This document shows, piece by piece, positions 36,181-47,408 of a stretch of DNA of 64,000 nucleotides. The notes under the pieces were generated by a model, which was given only the letters and a program-made list of their open reading frames with translations, was not told where the DNA came from and did no database searches. A program made the position numbers and the translations under genes. Source of the stretch: Paratinospora sagittata (Eukaryota; Streptophyta; Magnoliopsida; Ranunculales; Menispermaceae); NCBI GenBank assembly GCA_035771175.1, contig JAYMFD010000634.1, positions 1-64,000 of the forward strand, given 5' to 3'. Position 1 is the first letter of the stretch; each line of letters opens with the position of its first letter.

Positions 36181-37557
36181 CGAACTTCCTAACAAGGCCC
36201 ATACAAATGTCCAAGGCCCAACTCTCATTGTTAACAGGATGTTTTAATCTTCCTCTCATGTTACCGTCCAAAATTGGTCCAAGGGCCAAGCCCATCCAAT
36301 TGTACCATCCATTTGGGTTCATTCCCCTTATTTGTGTCGTTACTGTTCCACCTGACAATAATCATCCAATAACGGCCCATGAAGTTAATAAGTTGGCTCG
36401 ATTCAAGATGTTTTACTATGCATATCGACATCTTATGGACTTCTCAGAACAGATACAACAGGGCAATCCATTCAATCAAACTCACCCATATTTGTTCATC
36501 ATCTACCTACGTACCATCCTTACTGATCATTTATTCTGGTACATTTGGTGTGTTTCATGTCTGTACAAGATAGTTGTAGCTTTCATCCCATTACAGCTAC
36601 TACAACAAATCCAGAAGCCTCAGCCTTCTCGATTAAAGGAGTGTCTTCAATTATTTGCTCCTCTCAGTACCTGGATTTCTCATATTAATGACATTTGTCA
36701 GTTGTTGCCTCCGCGACAACATGCCATATATATATGTCATCAACCCTACTCAGGTTCTCCTCATGGGTCAATTGTTGAACACTATCTGTAGCAATTCCAG
36801 ACATATACATGTTCGCCAACAACACAGGTAATCACTGGTTTATGCACTTTTCTGAATGATATCAACAACCAGCCAGACAATGTTTCTCCTGTGATACGCG
36901 GTCCCAGAGAATTCATCCCAGACGACCATCTTACCTCTCTGGTACAAAACTTGGCTCCTGATAGTCCAGATCCACCTCCGGAACAATCTCTAGACAACAC
37001 TCCTCTCACATACGAGGAAATTCTTGCTGAACAAGAACCAAAAATCGTAGAACGACAAGCTTTAGGAGTTGATTCTCCTAACGATACTTACTAGTGTTCT
37101 CAAGCTTACTGGGACTCTTTAAACGACGACCTTGATGAAGAAGCTGCAGAGAACTTATATCCCTCCCATAAACCAATCAACTTCCGTTGGTCTCCAGAGT
37201 CGCCATTTTCCTCTGGTTCCAGGATATTCGTATCCTCGTCTACGACTAAGCTCAATGATATGTGCTCTGTACAGCCACCTCCGTCATCAAATTCAAATTC
37301 ATCGTCGAACCTACCGTCAGTCTTTCATCCCGCGAAATCCTCATCGCACAAGTATGTTTTCCTCCTTACAGGTTTCTTCGTCAGTATCTGCCACGTCCAC
37401 AACAACGACATCCACCTCTCTTGCTCAGTCAACCAGTACTGAAGATTCCAGCTTATCTTTTGACTCAGCCCATGTGCCACCACATGCTCTTGTCCTCGCT
37501 ACCGAAAATTCTGCCAGCACACAAGATGCTCTTCCCATCCATCCATCATCTTTATGA
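36174..37557 (+). pseudogene. Downstream pararetroviral reading region, broken
   Basis: Several overlapping partial frames (36174-36791, 36891-37094, 37132-37557) follow RNase H with stops and shifts between them. The last is Ser/Thr/Pro-rich. I recognise no conserved domain. Position after the polymerase fits the second ORF seen in some endogenous plant pararetroviruses, but that is inference. Confidence 0.5.
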
Positions 37558-37944
37558 TAAAGCAAGGGAATCTTATCCCGACAACGTACTGTTCATCCGC
37601 AGTAATGTCACCCTTTGGAGAATAATTGGGTGAAGTATTTGTAACGGAGAGTGAAAAGAGTCATTGGCCCATAATCCGCGGTAGAAACCCGTTGCGGTGT
37701 GAAATCGAGAGAAACAAAGGTTGACGCCGTTGTCATTTTTGGACATTTTTACTAAGCACCCTCATTCTTACTTTTGCATTTGCCGTTAATGTATCAAAAA
37801 AGGATTTTTGGCCCAAAGTACCACTGCTCTCTCAAACAAGCCCATTAACAAAGACAAATGGAAAGGCGTTTCTCAAAGCAGTAAATAGACACGTGAAGAA
37901 ACGAAAAGTGGCAAAGAATGAAACAGTGTACTGCCTATTAAAGA

Positions 37945-38114
37945 GTAATGTCATATGTATATTGGGTGCCAACGTTATTTTCGATGTTCGTACCCAACTT
38001 TTTTTGAATGTTTTGGGAATCCATGTGTATTTAGAGATGTTGTGCAGTACACGTATATTTTCAAAACATTCAAGAGAGTTGAGTGTTAATGATGTTGGTA
38101 CCCAGCATATATAA
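37945..38114. repeat. MITE-like repeat, copy 1
   Basis: About 165 bp from AAGAGTAATGTCATATG to GTACCCAGCATATATAAA, related along its length to 38594-38756. Confidence 0.35.
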
Positions 38115-38593
38115 AATATTTTTTTTAATTATTATTAAGGTGTGTAACGGCACATTGACAATTATTAGATAAATGATAGATCTAATGTTTGTACCTATAT
38201 AGTTGTACTTTAAGTTACATTATCTTATAGTTATATTAGCATTCCTTTGAATATCTTATAGATATGCAGAGCACAAGTATGAATAACTTAATTCATAATT
38301 TTTTTTTTGGAATTACAAAGGCTATTGTGTCATAGAATTTCTTATTGGTATTACAAACGTTATTGTGTGTTCGTTCATGCCAATATATTTAAAATTACAT
38401 TTAATGCCTAGAATAAACCACTCGCAGAAAGATTAGCAATTCCTTATTTGATAAGTTAAAAACTCCAAGACAAAAAGGCAATACCTTTCTATATGAAGAT
38501 GATCTTATAATCTTATTATCGTTGAAAAAAAAAAACATGCGTGAACTTCTGCAAATATCAATATTTGTAATGAAGTTACTGCATATTAATTTA

Positions 38594-38756
38594 AGAGTAA
38601 TGCTAAAGATACCTTGGATGCTAACGTCATATTCCGACGTTAACACCTGACCTTCATTAAATGTTGGGAATGTTACACAACACACGTGCATTCTAAAAAT
38701 ATCTTGAGGAGCTAGATGCTAGAGTCTGAAAATGACGTTGACACCTAGCCTACATA
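38594..38756. repeat. MITE-like repeat, copy 2
   Basis: Starts AAGAGTAATGCTAAAG and ends GACACCTAGCCTACATAAAT. It shares the GGATGCTAACGTNATNTTC and CACACGTGCAT-type middle blocks with copy 1. It lies in the presumed P450 intron. Confidence 0.35.
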
Positions 38757-38832
38757 AATCATTTTTCTTAATTTAATTACTCTTTTAGTCCCGAAGATTG
38801 AGCTTGATAACATAACAAAATTTTGCTTATAG

Positions 38833-39620
38833 GGGTTAACCCATCGCATGAAGAAAGTTAGCAAGGATTTGGCTATATTGTTGGAGAAAATCATTGATGA
38901 ACATGAACAAGATGCAGATGAAGGGCAACAAAGGGACTTCATTGACATTCTATTGTCATTAATGAAGTCAAATAATGTGCATGATGTGCAACTTGATCGC
39001 GAGAGCATTAAAGCAATCCTAATAGATATGCTTGCAGCTGGATTGGATACATCTGCTACTGCAATATTATGGGCCCTCTCTGAGCTAATGAAACATCCAC
39101 ACATAATGAAACAAGTTCAAGAAGAATTATGTCATGCAATTGGCATAGATCGAATGGTTGAGGAGATGGATTTGGTTAAGTTGGAGTACTTGAACATGTT
39201 GATTAAGGAAACCATGCGGCTTCATCCAGTGGCGCCACTTCTTCTTCCTCGTGAATCCATCGAAGATGTTATAGTCGACGACTATTATATACCCAAGAAG
39301 GCACGATTAATTGTTAATGCATGGGCAATCGGACGAGACCCAAATGTATGGTCAAATAATTTTGAAGAACTTGATCCTAATAGGTTTGCGAATTGTGATA
39401 TAAACGTTCATGGGCATGATTTCCAACTTATTCCATTTGGATCAGGCCGTCGAGGTTGCCCTGGATTGCAATTAGGCTTAAGGGTCGTGCAACTTGTACT
39501 AGCACAACTACTCTATTGTTTCAACTGGGACCTTCCTAATGGCGTATCTCCTAGTGATATAGATATGAGTGAGAAGTTTGGCCTTGCTGTGTCCATGGCA
39601 AAACATCTACTAGTTGTGCC
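38833..39620 (+). pseudogene. Exon 2 of the P450 pseudogene
   Basis: Open throughout from the splice acceptor (TTGCTTATAG) with canonical I-helix, ExxR and haem loop. Beyond 39620 the frame runs into Copia LTR sequence and gains about 30 foreign residues before a stop at 39715-39717. Any product would lack the N-terminal half. Confidence 0.9.
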
Positions 39621-39963
39621 TATTGGAAATGTAGTGAGCACACAAACTCTAAACAAGAAAAATATTGAAGAAGGAGAAGGACTTGAACTTGCACTTGAAC
39701 TTGTGCAATTTTCTTGATTTGAAAATGAGAAATACATGAGGTATTTATAGGACCCTACCTAGGCAAATACAATAAATGCATACATGAATCTTCACATACA
39801 TGAACCACTAAGTTCATGGATCACACGATCCTAGGTACATGCATGTATTCATTAACTTCTAGATACATTCATGAACCTATTAAATATGTTCACATTAAGA
39901 TACATTCACTATAAAGTTTCCAAATGAATCATGTTTACTATAAATATATGTTAATTTCTAACA
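39621..39963 (-). repeat. 3' LTR of the Copia element
   Basis: 343 bp. On the plus strand it starts TATTGGAAATG (the terminal TG is TA here) and ends TTTCTAACA. Has an extra 12-bp GCACTTGAACTT copy compared with the other LTR. Confidence 0.95.
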
Positions 39964-39976
39964 TCCCCCCTTAAAC
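39964..39976 (-). promoter_or_regulatory. Polypurine tract of the Copia element
   Basis: On the minus strand TTTAAGGGGGGA lies directly before the 3' LTR. Confidence 0.8.
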
Positions 39977-40146
39977 ATGATTCATGCACTTCAAAAATCA
40001 AACTTAATTTTTGACATGCCTTTATCTTCCCCAACGTTCAGCCTTAAAAGAAGGAAGTGGGTGACCCTTTATCTTCCAAAAACTGATACCCATTATCTTT
40101 CTTCAGTTTTGGAATTTGAACGGATGCCAACATTCGCCCCCTCAAA

Positions 40147-41934
40147 TCAAAACTGCTTCATGCCTAGCATGTCTCTTAGCTTCATGAAAATTTCACCTGA
40201 TAATGGTTTAGTGAATATATCTACTACTTGTTCAGTAGTGTGACAATATTGGAGCTCTACAGTCTTCTGCTTCACATGATCACGAAGAAAATGAAACCGA
40301 GTATCAATGTGCTTGCTCCTTCCATGATGGACTGGATTCTTTGCAAGCTGGATAGCTGACGTGTTGTCCACAAATATCACAGTTGGCTCCTCCTGTGGAT
40401 GATCCAGCTCCTTCAAAATATTCCGTACCCATATTGCTTCACAAACAGTAGATGAAGCTGTTATATACTCTGCTTCACAAGAAGATAGAGCCACTATTTT
40501 TTGTTTCTTGGTGGTTCAAGAAAATGCAGTTGTGCCAAGATAGAAGACATAGCCAGTGGTGCTTTTTCTCTCATTTTGGTCCCCTCCCCAATCATTATCT
40601 GAATAGCCTACTAATTTTGCATTTTCGCCATAATTATAAAATAGACCAAGATTAAGTGAGCCTTTGATATACCTTAGTATTCTCTTTGCAGCTAGCCAAT
40701 GTGACTCCTTTGGTGTCTCCATGTAACAACTCACAAGTCCAACGCCATACATAATATCGGGCCTTGTGATTGTCAAGTACCTCAGGCTTCCAACCAGACT
40801 CTTGAAAAAAGTTGAGTCCACAAATCCTCCATTTCCTTCTCTTGATAGTTTCATACCTGTAGCAACTGGAGTGTTCACAGTGTTGCAATTACTCATCTTG
40901 AATTTATCCAAAATTTCCTTCATGTACTTTGTTTGAGATATAAATATCCCATCTTGCTGTTGCTTTACTTCAATCCCAAGGAAATAGGTCATCAGTCCGT
41001 TGTCTGTCATCTCAAACTCTTTAAACATTGACAACTTGAATTCCATAAGCATTTCATTGCTAGTTCCTGTGTACAACAAGTCATCAACATATAGGCAAAT
41101 AATCAAAAATTCACCGTGATGGTTTTTCTTCATGTAGACTGCATGCTCATATGGACATTTGATGAAACCATTATGTTGAAGATAGCTACCAATGCGTGCA
41201 TTCCAAGCTCTTGGCGCCTGCTTTAAACCATATAATGCCTTTTTCAGGCGATATACCTTGTTTTCTTCTCTGTCAATTTCAAAACCTTCTGGCTGGTGAA
41301 TATACACTTCTTCTTCGAGAATGCCATTAAGAAAGGCTGATTTGACATCAAGCTGATATATCTTCAAATTATGATGAGCGGCAAGTGCAATCAATAATTT
41401 CACCGTGTCAAGTCTTGCAACTGGTGCAAAAACCTCTTCGTAGTCAATACCGTACTTCTGCTTGTAGCCTTTAGCAACTAGTCTCGCTTTGTAACGAGAA
41501 ACTTCACCCTCAGCAGTACGTTTGATTTTGTACACCCACTTGACGCCAATAGCCTTTTGATTTGTTGGAAGTGTTGTCATCTCCCAAGTGTCATTCTTCT
41601 GAATAGCATGAATCTCATCCTCCATTGCCAATCACCAACATTCTTCTTCTACAGCTTCTTGGAAGGTCAGAGGCTCGTGATCAGCATATAAACAGAAGAG
41701 GTTGGTCTCTTTGACTTCTTCTCTTTGATTATAAATCTCCGCGAGACTTCTCATTTTGATGGGACTTTGGTGTATGGAAGATCTGTTTCTACTACTTTTT
41801 GCTGAAAATGGTGAGTTTCTTCTCGGAGAAGGTGTGTCATGTTGAGGAGATGGTGGTATACCTGGTGGAACTTGTGTTGGGGGTTCTTCAAGTTCTTCAA
41901 ACACTTGCTGCTCTTTGGCCTTCTCATCATCATT
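40147..41934 (-). pseudogene. Copia reverse transcriptase and RNase H
   Basis: Continues the gag-pol frame. A Pro/Ser-rich linker (41904-41632) ends in a stop, then RT (41631-40516) shows [39 protein letters not shown] and [13 protein letters not shown] at 40516 splits off RNase H (40494-40147: ALSSCEAEY, FVDNTSAIQLAKNP, HIDTRFHFLRD). All stops are in the same frame, so three point changes explain the loss. Confidence 0.9.
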
Positions 41935-44182
41935 TCAGCTCCATGTTTTATCTTCATCAAAGATAACATCTCTACTAACCACTAATTTCTTTGTTAGTGG
42001 ATTATAGAGCTTGTATACTTTCGATTCTTCACTATAACCGAGAAAGATGCATTTCTCACCACGATCATCCAGCTTCTTTCTGTTGGGCTTGGGGACTTGA
42101 GAATATGCAACACACCCAAAGATTCTTAGGTGTGCAACAGTTGGTTTGTAGCCACTCCACGCCTCTTGAGGTGTCATGTGCTTTACACTTTTGGTAGGAC
42201 ATCGGTTCAGCACATATGATGAGCACGCCACAACTTCCGCCCAAAATTGCTTTGGCAATCCTTTCTCCTTAAGCATAGTTCTTGTCATGTTAAGAATCGT
42301 GCGATTCTTTTTTTCAGCGATCCCATTTTGCTGTGGGGTGTAAGCCACAGTATATTGATGTTTTATGCCTTCTTCCCTACAATACTCATCATATACTTTT
42401 GAGGTGTATTCTCCACCTCGATCGGAGCGGAGAGTTACAATTTTGTGACCACTTTCTTTTTCTACATGGGCTTTATAGTTTTTGAATACAACAAAAGCAG
42501 CTGACTTTTCTTTAAGAAAATAAACCCATAATTTTCTGCTGAAGTCGTCAATGAAAGTAATAAAGTATCTATTACCTCCTAGCGATTCATGTTCAATAGG
42601 TCCACATACGTCAGTGTGGATCAGTTGAAGTGGTGTCGTTGCTCTCCATGATTTGCCGCTGGGAAAAGGAAGCCGTGCTTGTTTGCCAAGTATACAAACC
42701 TCACAAGTGTTACTTGGCGGCTCGATCATTGGTAACCCATGCACCATGCTTGATGAAGATAGTAGTTTTAGACCGCTAAAGTGGAGATGCCGAAGGCGAT
42801 GATGCCACTTCCATGACTCACTTTCTTTGACTTCATAGAAGCATTTCTCTGACTTTGTGCTAAGATGAAGTGAGAACATTCGATTTTGGGTCATCGGAAC
42901 ATGTGCGATGATTCTTCCACTTGTATCTCTCAAAATGAGAGAGTTGTCTCTCATTTGTATGCTATATCCCTTTTCTACAAGCTGCCCAATGCTAAAAATA
43001 TTATTTATATTAGGTACATAATACACATCAGAGATATACCCATTCCTACCATCCTTCTGATAGATTTTTACTTTCCCTTTGCCTTCAACTGATAGTTTGG
43101 AGGAATCTCCCAAGTTCACTTTTCCGTGGACTTCTTCCGTGAGTTCTACAAACAATTCTTTCTCGCCACACATATGATTGCTTGCCCTAGAATCAAGATA
43201 CCAATTTTTATATGAAGTATGTGAATCATCAAGTGCAAGAAGTAGGGTAGAATCATTACCTACATCATGTGATGTCTCTGCAACATTGGCTTGTTCATCA
43301 ATTTTTAACCAACAGTCGCAGGCATAGTGTCCAAATTTATTGCAGTTAAAACATTGGACATTCCTATTGGCTCCATGTCCATAGGATCTTCCTCTACCTC
43401 GGTTACCCCCTCGTCCTCTAATGTTTTGATTCTTGTGCTGACTTTGGCTTGATTGTTGAGTTGTACCTAGCCCTCGGCCTCTGCCTCGACCACGGTTGGA
43501 GGTAGATTTTCTTTGATCATTTAGAGTCAGTTTTGACTCTAATGCTTGTTCCAATACAGCTGGATTAGATTTCTTCTGCATCCTTTGCTCATGTACTTGT
43601 AGTGAACCCAATAATTCCTCAATTGTAAGTATATCCAAGTCCTTAGACTCTTCGATAGCTACAACTACATGCTCAAATTTATAGGAAAGGGATCGAAGTA
43701 CCTTCTCGACGACACGGATGTCATCTAGCTTCTCACCATTTCTCTTCAAGCCATTCACGATTATTAGCAACCGTGAAAAATAATCGGACACCGATTCACC
43801 ATCCTTCATGTGGAGAGCTTCAAACTCGTCTCGCAATGCTTGAAGACGAACCCGCTTCACTCGATCATCTCCTTTGAAGATGGAAACAAGAATATCCCAT
43901 GCTTCTTTGTTTGTTGTTGCTTCAGCAACCTTTTCGAAGGTAGCTTCGTCCAACCCTTGATAGAGTATAAACAAAGCTTTTTTATCCTTCTTCTTTTGCT
44001 CCCCTAATAGCCTTCTTCTCATCTGCTGTACATGCAGCCTCTTGCTCGCCAGTGGGTTCCACAAAACCATCGTTAATGGTTTCCCAAAGATCTTGAGATC
44101 CAAACAAGGCTTTCATTTGGATACACCATGAACCATAGTTATCCTTTGATAACTTAGGAACTTGTTGCTGGACAGAATTCAT
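41935..44182 (-). pseudogene. Copia gag, protease and integrase
   Basis: Gag starts at 44182 (MNSVQQQVPKLSKDNY...), shifts frame near 44000 and stays open to a TGA at 41935. In order: gag, an Arg/Gly-rich basic region, an intact zinc knuckle CFNCNKFGHYACDC, the protease site, integrase HHCC (HHRLRHLH..., CEVCILGKQ), core HTDVCGP, FIDDFSRKLWVY, RSDRGGEY and QQNGIAEKKNRT. The protease site reads LDSRASNHM where the family has DSGA, and the integrase SDNGGEY is SDRGGEY. Both changes should weaken the enzymes. Confidence 0.9.
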
Positions 44183-44185
44183 CTT

Positions 44186-44198
44186 GTCTCTGATACCA
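44186..44198 (-). promoter_or_regulatory. Primer-binding site of the Copia element
   Basis: On the minus strand TGGTATCAGAGAC, three bases after the LTR end ...TTTCCAACA. Confidence 0.9.
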
Positions 44199-44201
44199 CT
44201 T

Positions 44202-44533
44202 TGTTGGAAATGTAGTGAGCACACAAACTTTAAACAAGAAAAATATTAAAGAAGGAGAAGGACTTGAACTTGTGCAATTTTCTTGATTTGAAAATGAGAA
44301 ATACATGAGGTATTTATAGGACCCTACCTAGACAAATACAATAAATGCATACATGAATCTTCACATACATGAACCACTAAGTTCATGGATCACACTATCC
44401 TATGTACATGCATGTATTCATTAACTTCTAGATACATTCATGAACTTATTAAATATGTTCACATTAAGATACATTCACTATAAAGTTTCCAAATGAATCA
44501 TGTTTATTATAAATATATGTTAATTTCTACCAG
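44202..44533 (-). repeat. 5' LTR of the Copia element
   Basis: 332 bp. On the plus strand it runs from TGTTGGAAATGTAG to TTTCTACCA and is followed by the GTGCC duplication and the last P450 codons. Confidence 0.95.
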
Positions 44534-44566
44534 TGCCAACTTATCGCCTAAATGTTGAAAGCTTGT

Positions 44567-44853
44567 AATTAGAATGAGGCTTACCAATTAATTAGTTATA
44601 TATAGAGTTTTGCTTTCAAGTGCTTTGCTTCTAATTGTATTCTTATATGTTTTTATTAATATATTTGTATTTTGTTTTTGGTTATGCTTTGCTATTATAA
44701 ATTCATGCAAGTCAAGATCATTTTCATGATGAAAAGTGACTTTCACCGTTAAGAAAAATTCTAAAGTAACATCATATATTATTATTTCATAAAACGATTT
44801 TCATCAATGCATCATTAGATTATTTCGAATCACGTACAAGGTGATCTTATTGT

Positions 44854-44888
<35 letters not shown>

Positions 44889-45042
44889 TTGACAAAACTT
44901 ATTGGATTATGTTAAAGGTAATGTTTTTATATATGTTTGTTATAAATGTGATCAATATAACACTACTACACCATTAACGTTTATGTTAGCACGAACTCAG
45001 CAGTTGCTAGACGTTAACAATTGGATTTAGGGTTTTCTTACG
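44567..45042. other. 3' flank of the P450 pseudogene
   Basis: AT-rich, with an ATT microsatellite at 44858-44888. No gene. Confidence 0.6.
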
Positions 45043-45047
45043 GTAGT

Positions 45048-47403
45048 TGTAACACCCCGTAAATTTACTTAAATACCTACACATATTTTCTATGGAAGAG
45101 AATACACGTATTTTATACGTAAAAGCGAAATATACGTGTATGATTGAATGTAAGAAGAAAAATACAAATATACGCGTGTATGAAATACATGCTATAATTA
45201 AGGAATGTGAGCAAATAAATATGTTGATTGAGTGTAGAACGAATAAAAACATAAAATAAAATAAAATAATGAACAGTATTTAAATAGTAAGTTTACTGTT
45301 TATAAGAGGGGTACTGTTCATCAAATAGTATCGTGAATAGTATTCACAAGAAGACAAATTAGGTACTGTTCATGTACTGTTCACGGAACAGTATCAGTAA
45401 ATGATGTGCTGAATGAAAAAAAAAAACGACGAAAAAAAAATATCAAACGAAGTTTCCAGAGAAAGAAACCGAGAGAAGAAGGAGAAGAGAGAAAAGGGAG
45501 AAAGCGGGATTCGGGTGAAATTCAGACTCACGGTAAGCGATTTTCACTCCCTTTCTTCGTGAAATTACTATCTAAGCTAGCGGTAACCGTTCTAGCGGAC
45601 TAATTTTGACTGTAGGAGCCGTTTTACGGCATTTTGACAAATTGGAGTTTTGACCCCAATGTGAATGAGAAATTCGCTAGGAAGGTAGAAAAACACTTTC
45701 TGGACTATAGAGACTCCGAATATGTGGTTAGATTTGATTTCAGGAGGTTTGGAGACCGTCGGACAATTTTAATACAATTTACATCTTTCGGATGAATAGT
45801 GATGAATAGTGTCGGATAAATAGTGAATAGTGAATAGTAAATAGTGAATTATAAATAGTGCACAGTGCATAGTGCACAGTACATAGTGAATAGTGTACAG
45901 TGCACAGCAGTGAATAGTGAACAGTGTACAGTGTACAGTGAATAGTGCACAGTGAATAGTGAGTTAGTGAGTAATGTGAATAGTACTGTGCACAGTGATG
46001 TGAATCCAGTGAAACCCCGGTTTGAAGAACGACATTCCGGACGTAACATGATATTGAATATGATTTGATTATTTGAGTAACGAAGTATATGATGTCGTGA
46101 AAATATGATTTGGATATCTATTTTCACTGTTCTTTCTTGTGGAAATATCTAGATTGACCACAGAAACGAGATAATAGTTTCTTCAACTGCTTATGAGTCC
46201 TAAAGGGATTTATTATTAGTGATTTGAAGTGAGTTGAGAAATTAAAGATGTACATAAATATGAAGACATGCAATTAAATTATGGAGTGATTGTGACAGGT
46301 TAACTTAATTGGATTTAACTTGGAGCTGGACTCGAAAGCGACGATGATTGGGTTTAAGTGGAACGTGTTGTACTGTGAGTATAGTTTCATTGATTTGGTT
46401 CTTGTATGACATTGTACGCATATAAACTGTTTGATGCATGTGATATTATATATAATGCATTGGGTTTTATAGATTATGCAAACTGATTTTAGCATTGGAG
46501 ATTTTATTGATGAGGCTTTGCGCTTCCTCATCGTCATTTCGTTAGGAATTAGACCCGGATGAGGTTTTGCGAGTCCTCATTGTCTGTGGCCTGTCCTAAC
46601 AAGGGTTGCGATCCTTGAAATGACTGTTAATTGGGTAATGAGAGGTTGTGGCTACCTTGTACGGCCATACAAGGGTTAGACCCGCTCTCATGCCTTGCGG
46701 AGGAGGGAGATTGTGCATTGTATTATTGAAAAGCATGAAAGTTATGTTGTTAACATGTATGATATATTCGTTGAATGATGCATGTGTTGCATAAGTGTTT
46801 GAAATGATTTTAAATGTCATATTTCTCTAAATGTATATAATTGCCATTTCAAGAACTATATTCACTGAGCTGTTGTTTGCTCACCCTATTTCCTCCAATA
46901 TTTCAGGTATTGAGTCGAAAAGGAAACTCCGTGAGTGAGTCTGGTATGTGTATTTTGGCTTGGAGGAAATAGCTTTTGTTATTTTGATATGTATACGTAT
47001 CACATATTATATATATAAGTATTATCATCTAGATGGGATGTGTGGGCATATATATAGCTTAAGATATTGGATGAGGAAATGAAAATGTGATGTATTATCA
47101 CCTAGATGGGTTGTGGTAATCTTAGATAATGCTTGAGATGATGGAATGAGATGATCATAGATAGTGATCATCAGGTGAGAATTTAATGGAATGAATGTGA
47201 GTGGAATGATTATCTATATAGTAGTTGATTTGATTTGATTTGTGGTATAAAAGAAAAAAAGAAAAAAAAAATTCTGTAGATTTGGGAAGGATTGAGAGAA
47301 TACGTGAAGGCTGACAGTGTATTATATACTGTATATGGGTATGTACAGTGTATAGTATACTGTGCCGGTCATGACGTCAACCTACGTCAGGGGCGTCGTG
47401 ACA
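45048..47403 (+). mobile_element. Solo LTR, 2.36 kb
   Basis: From TGTAACACCCCGTAAATTTAC to GGGGCGTCGTGACA, with GTAGT at 45043-45047 and 47404-47408. Contains a dense array of GTGAATAGT/GTGCACAGT 9-mers (45790-46000), two partial copies of GATGAGGYTTTGCG...CCTCATYGTC (46510-46590), and TCACTGAGCT...CTCACC near 46865. It is the complete relative of the truncated LTR at 61474-63606. Confidence 0.9.
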
Positions 47404-47408
47404 GTAGT

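Larger units (their letters stand above)
34939..37640 (+). mobile_element. Endogenous pararetrovirus fragment (Caulimoviridae-like)
   Basis: Contains RT and RNase H of the plant pararetrovirus type, followed by a further reading region, all broken. The movement, coat and protease parts are missing on the left, where an LTR borders it. The right edge is uncertain (37640-37930). Florendovirus-like endogenous copies are common in flowering plants; the exact genus cannot be settled by eye. Confidence 0.8.
39621..44533 (-). mobile_element. Near-complete Ty1/Copia element
   Basis: Target duplication GTGCC at 39616-39620 and 44534-44538. LTRs at 39621-39963 and 44202-44533 differ at about nine positions plus one 12-bp indel, so it inserted recently. 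The primer site is at 44186-44198 and the polypurine tract next to 39964. Gag-pol is in one frame apart from one shift near 44000 and three TGA stops. The element sits in the last P450 exon, antisense to it, ten codons before the stop. Confidence 0.95.
33637..44566 (+). pseudogene. Cytochrome P450 pseudogene split by three insertions
   Basis: A paralogue of the P450 at 23598. The remains of exon 1 are 33637-34019. They include a hydrophobic anchor start, a one-base frameshift near 33690-33715, then LPPGPLVLP, GNLHMLGDLPHHDLH and GSKGMAFAEC. There it is cut before the WRNxR helix by an LTR plus pararetrovirus DNA. The rest of exon 1 (about 110 codons) was not found. Exon 2 starts after TTATAG at 38833 (GLTHRMKKVSKDL) with intact motifs: AGLDTS, ETMR, DPNRF, FGSGRRGCPG. 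A Copia element enters at 39621 after codon ...VVP. The last codons (TYRLNVESL, stop) follow at 44534-44566. It cannot make a P450. Confidence 0.9.

Noticed and set aside
44961..45000. CACTA element end (CACTACTACACC)
   Set aside because: No subterminal repeats, partner end or 3-bp duplication could be seen.
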